Shown: positions 22,733 through 35,414, counted from the stretch's first letter. The stretch is DNA of 64,000 nt from Adineta ricciae (GCA_905250025.1 CAJNOJ010000017.1:310001-374000); one strand, 5' to 3'. Program-made: numbers and translations. The notes: generated from the sequence alone by a model not told the origin.

Positions 22733-24292
22733 ATGATTTTCGGTACGCAAAACATACGCACATTTGCACTGATGTTCATTGTGCTCGCTTATTTAATGTT
22801 CGGTGCAGCTGTATTTGATGCTTGTAAGTTCATTTCTTTTGCTTTTGTTTCTTATCATTGAAACTGACTCTATATTTTAGTGGAATCAAAAGAAGAAGCG
22901 CGTATTCGTAATGTTCTCCGCACTAGAATGGCTCGTATCTTGTACAAAAACGATACCATTCAAAATGAAACACTCTTTCATATTTTGACAACAACGATCT
23001 TCGAGCATCGACATGTGCGTACGGGTACAGCAAAACAATGGACGTTTCCTGGTGCTTTCTATTTTTCAACCCTAGTTGTCACTTTGATTGGTGAGTTTAA
23101 CTTTGAAACTCGCATCGATTCACCTGATTTGATCTTCTTAGGTTATGGACATACAACTCCAAAAACAAGTACGTTTGAGTTTGAATCCATTTGTGAAAAT
23201 ATCAATGAGTCCTTGTTCTTTAGTTGGTGGAAAGATTTTTTGTATGGTTTATACAGTAGCTGGCGTGTAAATACCTTTCGAAACGAGAAAAAACCTGAAT
23301 CAATTGAGACTGTTGTTTTCTTGTAGACCCTTGAATTTAATCATGTTTCAATCTGTCGGTGAACGTTTGAATGCTATTATTTCATTTATATTGTCTCGTA
23401 TAAAACATTTATTACGTCTTCGTCGCCATAAAGTTTCGAGTTTCGAGCTAATTGCTGTAGAATTTGGTATGACAACGATGCTGATACTCGGTGGCTCATT
23501 TATATTTTGTAAACAAGAAAAGTGGACGTATTTCGAATCGATCTACTATTCGTTCGTTACTTTTTGGACAATTGGTAAGACATATTATTTCTACTGGTAT
23601 GTTTTTACATATCGAAGTTATGTTTTCTACGTTCAGGATTTGGTGATTTTGTTCCATTGGCCAATATGCAACGTACAGGCCAATCACTTTACTCGCGTTG
23701 GGGTTATTTTATATTCACTGTTTCGTTCATTCTATTCGGTTTAGCAATAATGGCTTCGTCATTGAATCTCTTAGTACTTCGTCTAGCTCAATTTCATTCG
23801 GAAAATGGTACAGCTGGTATATCGGCATTGCTTGGTCGAAATGAAGAAGACCTCATCGCAGCTGCTATCGCTCATCATCGAGCGTCGATTCATATACAAC
23901 AACGTAATCGTATATACTCGAACAATAGTATAAAACAACTAGAAAAGTCGTCTCCCGAAGCCTATAAATTTATGCGAACATACTCCTGGAACTCAGCGAC
24001 ATCGTCAGCATCATCCAGCGTATCATATTCGACATCAAAAATGAAAATTCAATGTACAAGAACTTCTAATTATCGAATGGTTTGTTCCGGTTTGTCGTTA
24101 TTTCACAATCAGAAACGCAGACGACGCTACTATCATTTACGTCGACCACCTCAAAACATTAAACACTTACTTTATCTTGATCATTTCCCGGATGATCATG
24201 AAACATCCGCAACACAAAAAACATGGAATGATCGTCATGCGAATCACGTTCTCGGCATAAATACACAGATACACGAAAGAATTTCCATATGA
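22733..24292 (+). CDS. Two-pore-domain K+ channel, TASK-like, with atypical first pore filter
   Basis: K2P channels carry background K+ current and are dimers with two pore loops per chain. Exons are 22733-22823, 22881-23090, 23142-23168 (27 nt), 23224-23266, 23327-23574 and 23637-24292, giving 424 residues. The start MIFGTQNIRTFALMFI, followed by YLMFGAAVFDALES, is TASK-like (KCNK3/9 group). Pore loop 1 reads VVTLIGYGHTTP: the Thr that precedes I-G-Y-G in almost all K+ channels is Leu here. The Tyr-Gly-His end, which in TASK gives external pH sensing, is kept. Next come IGGKIFCMVYTVAGVPLNLIM (M2) and pore loop 2 TFWTIGFGDFVPL, which is canonical at T-I-G-F-G. A cytosolic tail of about 150 residues rich in His, Arg and Ser follows. 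AATAAA at 24312-24317 lies 20 bases after the stop. Confidence 0.93.
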
Positions 24293-25938
24293 TTCAACAA
24301 TGTGCAGCCAAAATAAAGAAGAAAAACCTGCAACAGCTGACGGCTGATGCGAGCACATTAAAGAAGAGTGATGATCTTTAACGTACGTTTACTAATGCGT
24401 ATAGTAATGTATGCGTGTCCGATGAAATCGATGCATTTTTCTATTGTATGCAGGCGTAATGTGTCTTTGTTTGACTCTTGACACATGTTGTTGATCGATC
24501 CATTCATCGATAAAAGCAATAGAATAGACTTTCAAACATGTCAAAATTGATTTCTAATGGATATGTGCCATTTTGTCTCTTGTCAACAAAAGTTTTTTAT
24601 CAATACAAATTGTTTTCTTCTATTCGACCTTTCTTCTACTTCTTCTTTTTCTTTTTGCACTAGAAAGAGACCATTTTGAAATGACAATGATCTATTACAT
24701 ATTGTCAATGTCGAAGAATGGATTCACTTGCGCTTCATGGCCGAACGTATTTTCTCCTACTCTTTCGAACTAACACATCTGTATGGGTACACGGTTTTAT
24801 GAGGTATTCAAACTTGTATGACGTCGTCAAGCATACGAGAAGATTTCAAGTGCCCATGATTCATCTATACACTTGCCTTCGAAACTATCAACGAGAGTTC
24901 AAATTTCTGTCTGTCCATGTTTTAATCGCTCCTTTTTTTCACACGTATAAGCAAAAAACTGTATCATCAAGAACGACAAATCACACACAAGAAGAGAGAG
25001 AGAGAGAGGAGAAAACGAATGAGTGAACATGATATATCATACACCAACGTGAAAAAAAGCCGAGCCATAGACACACAGAGAAAAAAAAAGAATGAAGGAC
25101 ATAAATCATAGTTTTAGAAAAGAGAAAAATATATAGGATTTTTTTCAAAGAAAGTCATATGTTAAAGGAGGATCATCACCAGGCGTAGAATACGTAGAAG
25201 GGAACGATACTATTTAAGAAGAAACAACAACACTGGTCGTCATGAAGTACACACATATGAATAGAAACGAAACTGTCGAGGCTTTTTCCAAGAGAAAATA
25301 CCGCATTAAAAGTGGTATTGTATTTGCCTTTGTTTAATAGAGGAATGTCAAGAGTTCAACAAACAAAAAAAAATTGACACTGATCTTTGCGATGTATATA
25401 GATATAAAAATAATTCATAAGTAGCGAAGAAAAAGACAAAGAAGAGAAAAAGAAACGGTCGTCATAATAATAATGATGGTGTTCTGTTAAACAAAGAGAA
25501 AATAGAGAAAAGATGAAACAAATAAACGATGAGAACAAGAACAATAAACGTAATCACATTTTTTTTTGTTTGAAAAACTTTATGTAATTTTTTTGGAGGG
25601 AAGAATGTTTCTTTCATTTAGTTTTATAAGTTTTTTTTTCTAACTTTCATGATAGAGAAATGTCTTGAAGACATATCATGATCATGGCTTTATCTCGAAT
25701 GGAACAACGAAAAAAAAACTAACTATGTCTATTTTTTCGATTTTCCTTTTATACATGCATTTACATATATATATATCAGAGGATTTCGCTGAACAGAACA
25801 ACAGGTTGGATGAATTTATCTCAAATGTTTCACAAAAGGAAGAAAACAAAGAAAATAAACAACAAGATTAGATTCTCTTTTGAAACAAAATATTCAGGAA
25901 GATATTTTCAAGATCCAATGAGAATACTTTACTTCGAA
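24293..25938. other. Convergent intergenic region
   Basis: About 1.6 kb between two 3' ends. It contains purine- and pyrimidine-rich low-complexity tracts, for example a GA run near 24990-25010. The ORFs here have shadow-like composition, and I see no gene. Confidence 0.5.
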
Positions 25939-28914
25939 TCACAATTGATGTCGACGTTGTTGATAATGATTGCTTAGAGGTAGTTGATTCGATTGAAATT
26001 GATTGGAATAGGATCGAGTCGTAGGATGGTACGAAGTTGCTGTTCGTTGATTATTATGATGTCGATGATGAGAATTCTGATATCGCTGGTTGTTATTGTG
26101 GCGAAAGAATTTGTACGAGTTCGATGATGAACTCGACGGTGATGACTAAAAGAACATAGACATAATCAGAATATGACATTGTGTGTACCTACAGATCGAC
26201 TGGAATTCGATGATGAACTGGAACAATGTTGCACGTGACGATGTTGATGATGATAGTTGTGATTCTGATACGAATGATACCGTTGTTGATGATAAGTATC
26301 ACCAGCGAATAGATGTTCATAATTGTAATGGTAACAATGTTTCAATTGTTCGATCATCATTAGAGTTGCTTCTTTATCGTGATGTGTCAAGCATACTGTA
26401 CTCTGCCGGATAACTGTTGATAGATGATCGAAAAATAGTAGACAAAGGCGAACACTATCCACTGTGTTTTGATCCTCGGATGATTTGGAATTTTGAGTTC
26501 GACGTTGGGTCGAAGAATTCATTGACTGTTCATAGTTTGCAATTGGTATCAACAAAATATGTGTGGAAACATACAATGTGATAACATGGATTTGTTCAGG
26601 TATACTTTTATAATCAATAAAAAATCTTGAGCACATGTACAACTGCATACGTAACATATCTGCTTGATCGTGCACTTTATAGTTTTGTGCTAATAGATAA
26701 CAGTATTTCTAATGGAAAGGAAAAAGAAATTTACAAAGGTGTTTCTTTGTCAAAGAAAATAACGTACCAACAGGCCTCCACCACGCATGGTTTCTGGTGC
26801 AATAGTTGCAATTAGTTTGTTATACAAATGATCGAGTGCTTGATGTACATCTATGTAGACTGAATAGACTTCGATGTGAGATGAAGAGGCAGAAGAAGAT
26901 GATGATGATGATGACAATGATGATGGCATATCGGTTGCAGTAATCGTTGCTGGACTTGATGGTGTACTGTTGGCATCAACTGGTGTACGAAAGACTTGAT
27001 CGTCATCTTCATTGGCTGAATCGTCAGCATCACAAACGATACCATCGTCAATATCATCATTCAACGAAAGATGAAATTGTAGTGTGGAGTCTATAGAATC
27101 ATCATTCAGTGTTGAGACGGATGATTTCGATAGGCGTGAACGAGATTCATGAGTTGCTAAAATGAAAACAAGCTGGGTCTATTTGTTGTTTATCGGAATA
27201 TATTTGATAAAATCGAAGTACTCTCCGAAACATGTGACTCTACCGGATAAATTATGACTTGTCTTCATTTATTTCCGAGTTGCATGTAAAAAAACCGTTA
27301 AACTAATCAAAGCATCATTCAGTGCGAACCGCCTACTTTTTCAATACTCCCATTATTATTGAGAAGTCACTAGACAGTCAGTTTGCTTTAGGATACTACT
27401 GAAATCTATGTGTCATGAAAAAAACCTTCTTGCCGTCAACAACTAATAATAGTAAGTCATGCGCAGTATGTAGTCATGTACCCGGTTATTTAAAAAAAAC
27501 TCAAATGACGAAAATCCGAAGTAATCAATAAAAAGCCGTCAACGACTAAGATTAATATATTCATAACTTTTCCTCTAATAGAATATGTTTAATTATCTTA
27601 AAATAGCTTTCAAAACACACGCTCTAAGCAACGTTTTCATTCATTAGAGACTTCCTGTGTCATGTCTGATGGTTTAGGTGAATAATTTCATGAATAAAAA
27701 AAAATATATACAGTCTTTCTGAGCTAATATTTGCTGAGAGAGAATCCTAATTATTAGAATATAAAAGAGAAAACAATGCCAGTGGGGGTTTTCAACAGGC
27801 TGATGTTGACCTTTGAAAACTTGCGGTTGTTATGCCGCATATCCACTTAAGATAAAAACAAAAAATAACAGACGAACGTAACTGTCATCGTACTCAGAAA
27901 GATCGAAACTTATTCCTTACCAGTATGATTATTCAAAGTAGCGATTGTTGTAATTGTTGCAAGCGTTTGAAATTCTCGATTACTTTCCTCTTCAATGGTA
28001 TCCGGTGGTGATGATGATGGTGTGAAGAATCCAAATTGTAACGGACTTGTACTTGTTAACTGTAGATTGACTTTTTCATTATTCGATTTCGTCTCGTTCA
28101 AATCATCTTGTTCGTCGGATTCTTTCTTAATGATCGTCAAGCCATTGATTGCATCGATAACTAAACTTTTCGTTTTGATTGTTTTGGTTATTGACGAGAT
28201 CGATGGACATTTGTATCCGTTCGATAACTGACGGTTCGACTGCTGACTACCGTGCTTTTCGTACAGTAAGGATTCGAGATTAATTTGAAATGAATCAACG
28301 CTGAATTGCCACTGGCGTTTGATATGCTCGACGAATTTCAATTCAAGATTTTGTCCGCAGTTATTCTGTAACGATAACAATGCCCATGAATCTTGCTTCG
28401 AGGAGATCTTAATATTCTTATTCGTGTATGTGTCGAGAACAGTGGATAAATAATGATGCGTATATTGTTGGCTCGAAGACGTCGTACTGGCAATGTGTTC
28501 AATTAGACATGAACAAATGATATATTTGATAATCGTCCAAACATCACATGAGTAGGCTTCGTTATTCGATGAAAATAAGCTTGTTTTTTGTTCGGAAGAT
28601 AGAGGAGTGTTGATATAGATGAGAATGTCGATGTCGCGATAAGCAAATTTGGGATCATTTACAAGAACATAGGATGCAGCACCGCCATTTAAACGTATCG
28701 AGGAAATGTCGATGGAATTCTCTTTTAATTTCCATAAAACTTGTCGAAGAAAGTATCGTGGTGTTAAGTTTAATGTTGGAAATGTTGATGGTGATGATGA
28801 ACAAACTGGAATTGGACGATCTAAGACATGTTTCAATTTTTCAATTTGTTCACAAGTTAAATAAACTTTCGAAGAATTATTATTGGAATTTAAGGAAACA
28901 TTTGATACATGCAT
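25939..28914 (-). CDS. TENT5 (FAM46) non-canonical poly(A) polymerase
   Basis: TENT5 proteins are cytoplasmic nucleotidyltransferases that extend poly(A) tails of selected, often secretory, mRNAs. Exons (minus strand) are 28914-27921, 27156-26768, 26708-26193 and 26145-25939, giving 701 residues (human members have about 390-440). Family marks in order: YLTCEQIEKLKHVLDRPIPV, FPTLNLTPRYFLRQVLWKL, the nucleotidyltransferase motif RLNGGAASYVL, the metal-binding pair in YRDIDILIY, NLELKFVEHIKRQWQFSVDS, ALDHLYNKLIATIAPE, RGGGLLKYCYLLA, YMCSRFFIDYKSIPEQ and STVCLTHHDKEATLMMI. The extra length is a Ser/Asp/Thr-rich insertion of about 190 residues between the halves (around 27000-28200) and a His/Ser/Gln-rich tail of about 120 residues. 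Intron 1 (27157-27920, 764 nt) is the longest inferred in the window. An in-frame ATG at 28986 would add 24 basic residues. Confidence 0.9.
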
Positions 28915-29742
28915 AGTTAGTTTTCTTTTCGTCGTTGGCTTTTTCCCTTTCTTTCGTTTCTGATTATTTCTAGAACGTAGAAACACATGCAGTTAGTGTT
29001 ATGAACAAATAGGAACGAATAAATTCGATCAGGGATATCTATCTAAGTGTATAAAATGCATAATAATACTGACGAATGTAAGAAAGAAAACGAGTGAAGA
29101 GTATGAAAAAACGTAAGGAGAAAAGAAAAAAGAAGGTTTTCTCTCCAGTCATGCGCATGTTCTACCCGTTTCTTTTACTCTCCAATATATATATATATAC
29201 ATTCTTTTACTTTATTTATAGACGACGAAAGAAAAAGGAGAATGAAGAGAAAGAAAGAAAGAAAGAAAGAATAATAATAATCATGATAACAATAGTTATA
29301 ATAAAAATAACAACAATAATTCGAGCGAGAGACGAACTTCAGTTAAGAAACTCGAATAGAAATTACAAACATCTAATCATGTCAATCAAATCGAGCAAAG
29401 TGACATCTGACAATGGAAACCATCTCATCAAAGTTGATACAGTGCGACCTCATAATTATCAAGAGATTTGCCACAGAAGTTTCTCCGCCGTACACGAATA
29501 TTATAGAGATTCAGACTACGCTGATCGTTCTTTTACGAGAAATAAAATCATATGTGTATTCTTTTCTTTCGCTAATGTATCCGAAAATAGACTTATACTA
29601 GATTTCCTTTCACGGAAGATGACAATTACGAGACGTAAATAGAGAAATCGTCTTTTGCAAACTTATTTCTATTATTTATGAGCGAGACTAAAAAAAGGAA
29701 GATTGACAAACTATCTTGAGTTCATTCAACACTGAATAATCA
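28915..29742. other. Intergenic region upstream of the TENT5 gene
   Basis: Lies between two minus-strand genes. It holds a (GAAA)n tract followed by (AAT)n near 29245-29285. A 182-codon ORF at 29094-29642 crosses these repeats and has repeat-like Lys/Arg/Ile composition, so I treat it as non-coding. Confidence 0.5.
29247..29285. repeat. (GAAA)n / (AAT)n microsatellite
   Basis: Adjacent short runs of GAAA and AAT units in the TENT5 upstream region. Confidence 0.75.
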
Positions 29743-30288
29743 CTATTCGCTTCTTGTCAGACGAATAATCAGATCTTTGAATTGGGGAAACTTGTCAATC
29801 AATTCGGACCGCTTGGCTAATTCATAATCATGATATTCGAAACCTGGTGTACAAGTGCAACCACATAATGTATAATTATCATTATCATCTCCAATATTTT
29901 TCGACAGAATTTCAGCAGCAAACCATTTACCATACGGAATAAGAATTTGTGGACGCGCATCACGATTGTCAGCCAAGTCATTGCTAAGTATATATTCAGT
30001 ATGAGAAGATTTTTCTTCGTCTAGCACATGGATAGTTATTGGTAAACCTCGGTAAAAATGCCATATTTCGTCTGCTTTTATACGGTGGAAGTGACTTTTT
30101 GGTGAATCGGGCAGTTTCAGTAGATAATAGATCGCCGTTGAACATGCTCGTGTCTGGTTTTCATAACGTTCGAGTTTGCATTCGTCCTTGCTACGATCTG
30201 TTTCGCAATAAAAGCCGCCTTCAGGGTGCGGTTGAAGATTTAATACCTTCAGCCAATCATTAGCTTGTTGTTGATTAGATTCATTCAT
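29743..30288 (-). CDS. Cupin_5 (DUF985) family protein
   Basis: Intronless, 181 residues. It matches the cupin_5 / YML079w family throughout: LNLQPHPEGGFYCETDRS, TAIYYLLKLPDSPKSHFHRI, KADEIWHFYRGLPITIHVL, ILIPYGKWFAAE and GCTCTPGFEYHDYELAKRSE. The His residues in SHFHRI and EIWHFY, plus the Glu, form the cupin pocket. Members are beta-barrel dimers without a settled enzymatic function, although sugar-isomerase-like folds are related, so I give no reaction. The ATG at 30288 gives the family's usual start. An upstream in-frame ATG at 30336 would add 16 hydrophobic residues. The family is widespread in bacteria and fungi and patchy in animals, and the lack of introns, unlike most neighbours, is worth noting. 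Confidence 0.9.
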   Translation of the reverse strand: MNESNQQQANDWLKVLNLQPHPEGGFYCETDRSKDECKLERYENQTRACSTAIYYLLKLPDSPKSHFHRIKADEIWHFYRGLPITIHVLDEEKSSHTEYILSNDLADNRDARPQILIPYGKWFAAEILSKNIGDDNDNYTLCGCTCTPGFEYHDYELAKRSELIDKFPQFKDLIIRLTRSE

Positions 30289-31684
30289 CTTGATTAATGG
30301 TCGATATAGATGCACGTACAGGTAAATAGTAAACACCAGTGGTAGCTACGTAATAAGCCTATGTGATAACCTCCTAGTTGATAACGAGTAAGAAAGAAGA
30401 TAGAAAGAATCTGCTACTTTATTTGGCTACTTTAGAGAAAAATAGTAACACGTTTGATAAAAGGACTAATTTACAATGGAAAATAAATCCTTCTTACCGA
30501 ATTTGGACGATATTGATGTGATTGATAATAAACCAGTCTAGCGAGTGTTACTAATGAAAATAATAGTAGTAATTATGAAATGATAGACCAAAAATATCTA
30601 TGAGAGGAGAAAAAAAATAAGAATGTGAAAATGAAGAGTATGGGAGAGAAAAACAGGGATACAAATATAGAAGAAAGAGGAATTGCGTGTTAGCACTAGA
30701 GTTACCGTTTGTATGCATACGTTTCTTCATACTAAACGGGGTTGGTAGTGAGAGAAAAACATCGAGTCAAAGGGAAAAGAATTGTGTTAATGGTGATGTA
30801 TGCGTGTTTTTGAAGAAGACGAATCAAAAATAGAATAACTGATGACATTGGTTAATGATAGAAAAAAAAAGGAAAAACGAGACGGCGTCGAGTGTCGGAT
30901 CAAACGAATCGGAAGAATAAAATCAATTAAGAAATATTCTGTTGTTCTTTGACAAACTATATACAAATCACTTTTTCGCCTTGTTTCAGAAGTATTTTTA
31001 CTATCATTGTCAGCAGAATAATCGCATTATATTCGATTAAAGAACAAAAATCAAAAATATCTCTTTTCACCATCACCTGTACCGTCATGACCTTTGTCAC
31101 AACATCTTTCTCATATATAATGCAGGTCAATTTCATCTCCCGTTCATCGCAAACTGCCTCGATAGAGAGAGAGAGAAGCGTATTAAATGCATCTATTTTT
31201 GATCGATATGCTCATCTATGTCGCCGTAAATGATTGCTCGTTTCACAGGTCATTGAAAACACGTTCGCGTTAGTTCCATTGTTATGAATCCAATCAATTA
31301 ACAAACAACACTCAACTTGAGTATATTAAATGGGCCGATTTGGTCATTAGGAAATACGATCATAAGAGTTACATATCAGCCTTCGACGAAGATTAAAACG
31401 AAGTTGATACGTTTAAGCATCTTTCTTCCTCATCTTATCTTTCGTTCAAGCTGATTATCATATTCAAAAAAAGAAAACATTCGTTGGATTAAACGTTTTA
31501 GATTCAATGAACAAAATGTCAAAATTTGAACAAATTAATCCTCCAGTGAATGAACTTGAAATTGTATCTTCACTTTTTAATGTAATCCATATATCAAAAG
31601 AAACATACGACTCATTATAACTCTAAGCTGATCGCTCAAACTCTTTGAGCACCAACATCTAAACATACACATACAGAGCTATAC

Positions 31685-31715
<31 letters not shown>

Positions 31716-32226
31716 GAGAGAAAAACACAAAGCAAAGATCATCGAGAGTGCGAAAAGGTGAACATCTGTGTTATCGGATGAATATGTCAACTAGGAGGAA
31801 GAAGAAAGAAGAAATTGAACGGCAAGATTGCAGTGAGTGGGGATTAACTAGTAAGGATATTGCCTCCCAACGAGCACACGTACGAAAAAGGAAGAAAAAC
31901 GTCGCCGCCCTGAGTTTACCTACTCATTGCATAAGATCTTCTTTCCTTATTTTCTACATGCTCAACATAGTTCTACCATCGTGAATCAAATTAGATAACA
32001 TTCTTTTTTTCCTCGTCGTCTTCTTCTTCTCCTCCATTCAACAGGGTTTCAATTAGACAATAATTCTTCTGATCGAAAGAAGAGAAAGGCATTTAAATTG
32101 TTGAGAAATCACACAGAGAAGAAGAGAGAAAGAGATTAACATAGTTTTGTGTGATTGAATAATCGCACATTGATTTTTATCTTATTAACCAGTTGTGGCT
32201 CATGGCAGCATCACCTGTGAGAGGAC
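30289..32226. other. Divergent intergenic region between the cupin and MMP genes
   Basis: About 1.9 kb with no convincing gene. It contains a (GT)n microsatellite at 31689-31715 and several purine-rich tracts. The promoters of the minus-strand cupin gene and the plus-strand metalloproteinase should lie at its two ends. Confidence 0.5.
31689..31715. repeat. (GT)n microsatellite
   Basis: About 13 perfect GT units upstream of the matrix metalloproteinase gene. Confidence 0.9.
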
Positions 32227-34489
32227 ATGCGTTTCGTCGTGTCGTCCGATCGTCTTCTTTTCCTTCTCATCTGTTTTCTACTACAGCATCTACACATTTG
32301 TCTAATACTTATTAATAATAACAATAATGATAACAACAACAACAACAACAATCTTATCGATAATAACAATCGTTTGTTCTATGCAAAGGTAATTTGTTCA
32401 TTTCGAATTTATTGAATATCAATTCCGAGCGGATTTTACTTAGGAATTTTTAACTCGTTTTGGTTATATCAAAACGAATGATTCGTCTTTATACATACCA
32501 CCATCGGCTGTACGAGCTTTTCAACGTTTTGTTGGTCTCAATCGAACAGGTTTAATTGATGAATTAACTTGGCAAAAGATGCGTGAGCCTCGTTGTGGCA
32601 ATAAAGATCTTCGACGCATCCAAAGAAGAAAACGTTTTATACTCCAAGGTATGAAGAAAGAACTTCATTTGTATGGATCACTTCGAATTTTATCGTTCTA
32701 GGAAGTCGTTGGCCAGCAAATGGACCATTGACATTTCGCATTGTCAAATATCCTACAACTTTTCCACAACAGTTCGTCGACACGGAATTAACTAAAGCTC
32801 TAACATTGTGGAGTAGTTCGTCGAATCTCGAGTTTGAACATCGAAAATTGAAAAAATCAAATGACTTTCAACCGAACCATCTCGATCGAAAAACAGATAT
32901 TCGAATTTCATTCGAAATCGGCGATCATGGTGATACAGAACCATTCGATGGACCTGGAAATGTTCTTGGTCATGCTTTTTTCCCTCAATATGGTGGAGAT
33001 GCTCATTTCGATAATGATGAATACTGGACATCGAAAAGTAACTATCAAAACGAATCGTTCAATCATTGTGGAGAATGTTTCTTTTCAAGGTACTGAAGGT
33101 GTAAATCTTTTTCAAGTCGCTGCGCATGAATTTGGTCATTCACTTGGACTAGAGCATTCCAATAAGCCAGAAGCAATCATGGCACCGTGTACGTATCTCG
33201 ATTGGTTCAGAAAAAAGAACACCGCATTTCTTCCAAACTTTTTTCTAAAGTTTTTAAAGGTTATACACCAAACTTCACATTACAAGAAGATGATATTCGG
33301 GCCATTCAAGCCTTATATGGTACATAATTGCGTTCAGTTGACATTGAAAGTATTCTTATGAATCATGTAGGAGGAAAACCATCGAAATCATTTTCATCAC
33401 CTTTATCTAACAATATTGAAACCTATCAAGCTGTCGCCAAGCAAATGGCTCCATCGGTGAAATCATCAAATAGAATTTCACCGCTATGTCTCGATCCAAA
33501 ATTTGATGCCATTATTGTCATCGATGATGATACCTACATCTTCAAAGGTATCCTATTGTTTGATTGTACTGTAAAAGGGAATTTTTTAAATTGTTTTTGT
33601 TCAATAGATACTTTAGTCTATCGTCGTTCGAAACTTGCGATGGATTACGACTATCCCAAAGCAATTCGCGATGTGTTCGGTCGTTGGGAGGGTGGCATAT
33701 GGCAAACATTGCCAGATCATATCGACACGGCATTAGTTTGGCCGAATCAAAACATCTTCTTCTTTAAAGTAAGGCAGTTCTGTTCTATTGCATTTTCGTA
33801 CTCGTGTGTTTCTTTCGCAGGGCAAACATTATTGGAAAACAGTTCGTTTTCAACTACAAGCGGGATATCCACGTTTGATCAGTGATGGTTTTCGCGGTCT
33901 TGACGAACAACATTTCTTCACTGGTCGTCTCGATGCTGCATTTGTTTACAGCAGAGACAATCAGACTTATTTTGTCAAAGATGCAATGGTATGGCGTTTG
34001 AACATGAATGTAGAATTCGCCGGTACGATTGATATTGACTATCCTCAATTCGTGGCGCGTTGGTTACACATTGGCGAAAAAATCACCAGTGCATTGCAAT
34101 GGATCAACGGCCGAACTTATTTCTTTTCGTATGAAAACTATTATCGATATGATCACATCAATCATCATGTAAAAGAGCATTTCGAATTGATTTTTCTTGA
34201 TCACATGCTTTCTTTTTGCCTTTATATTTGAACAAAGGTCGAAGATTCCTATCCAACATATCCGCGTTCGATCTCCGAATGGTGGCTTCAATGTGAACAA
34301 GAACAAGTACCGACAACATCACCCGATTATTCGCATATTTCACGATGGAAGCGTGCAGCACTTATCTTCGAATCAAATTTAACGAACATCGATACCATCA
34401 AGTCAAATAATGGACGACAACGAAGCAAAGACAATTTCTTTCTGCTTAACATTCTAATATTCATGATTATCATCACATATTACCTGTGA
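32227..34489 (+). CDS. Matrix metalloproteinase with hemopexin domain, MT-MMP type
   Basis: Zinc endopeptidase of the extracellular matrix (MMP, M10A). Exons are 32227-32388, 32444-32648, 32702-33037, 33090-33188, 33260-33319, 33371-33547, 33608-33768, 33821-34168 and 34238-34489, giving 599 residues. A signal peptide ([18 protein letters not shown]) is followed by an Asn-rich run, then the propeptide with cysteine switch EPRCGNKD and a furin-type site RRIQRRKRF. The catalytic domain contains the zinc motif [11 protein letters not shown] and the Met-turn AIMAPC. Four hemopexin-type blades follow ([64 protein letters not shown]). The last 20 residues are hydrophobic ([17 protein letters not shown]) with no cytosolic tail, suggesting a GPI anchor like MMP17/MMP25; that is inference. 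All nine junctions are GT-AG with introns of 47-71 nt. Confidence 0.93.
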
Positions 34490-35414
34490 TAAATAAGCAT
34501 ATCTAGAAAGTTTTATTTTTTGCGTGTAATTACATTCGTCTGTTGAACATCATTGACGACGAAAAACAGATACATTTCTGTTGCTATTGATAAGAATAGA
34601 TTTGTTGTGTCTTCTTCTCCTTCTTCTTCTTCTTCCTCTCTTTTCGGCTGTTTTGTAACATCGTGCGTCTTTTCTCTTTTCGATTATGTAAGCAACGAGC
34701 TGTGACGCAATTTTCTTTCACATAGGAAGATAAAAGAGAAAACTTCAATTTGTTAATATGCATTCAAATATACATTAGAAACCTTATCATCGTACGTAAA
34801 AGACTAGCTAAACACAGTTTTGTTTTGTTTATGAATCTACTAGAGGACATAAAGGTGTTTTTCTAATTATTTACTGTGGACAATACCAAGGTTGATTGTG
34901 ACATCACAATCATAATAGATAAATATAGTTAAATTACGATTGATTTTGTTGATTTACTAGGTGACAAAAGAGAAAATTTTGTTTTTTTATTTTCTTGTGG
35001 GTTTTTAACTCGTCATTTGAAAGATTAGATATATCTTCTGATGTGATAAGACGATTTTGTTAAAAAGTCACGGATGAATACATGTTAGGTTAAGTCTCTC
35101 TTTTTTTTTGTTACTGGCGAATACTTCAGGTGAAGGATAGACAATCGAACACTTAACAAACAAGAGAAAAAAGGGCAAGGTAAGGTTTTATCGTTATGAA
35201 TACATACGACGAAGACATATTCATCAATTAGAAATATAGGGAATGATATTAACAACCTTGAAAAGAAAAAAGGACTATTATCATTGGTTTTTTCTCTCGC
35301 CGAGCATATTCGATTATCTAATGGAGTATAAAAGGCGATGCTTGTTATTGGAGCGACACAATTTTTCTGTGCAGCGGGTTAATTTCGAACTTTTTTCCGT
35401 TGTAAAATTTCATC
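34490..35414. other. Intergenic region
   Basis: AT-rich sequence with a CTT/TTC-rich tract near 34612-34640. No gene is seen. It should hold the MMP 3' UTR and the promoter of the next gene. Confidence 0.5.

Noticed and set aside
27430..27560. Short direct repeat (GCCGTCAACRACTAA) about 100 bases apart in TENT5 intron 1
   Set aside because: Only two short copies without other structure, so too little to call an element.
29094..29642. 182-codon open frame upstream of TENT5
   Set aside because: Crosses GAAA and AAT microsatellites, is dominated by Lys/Arg/Ile from these repeats, and has no domain.
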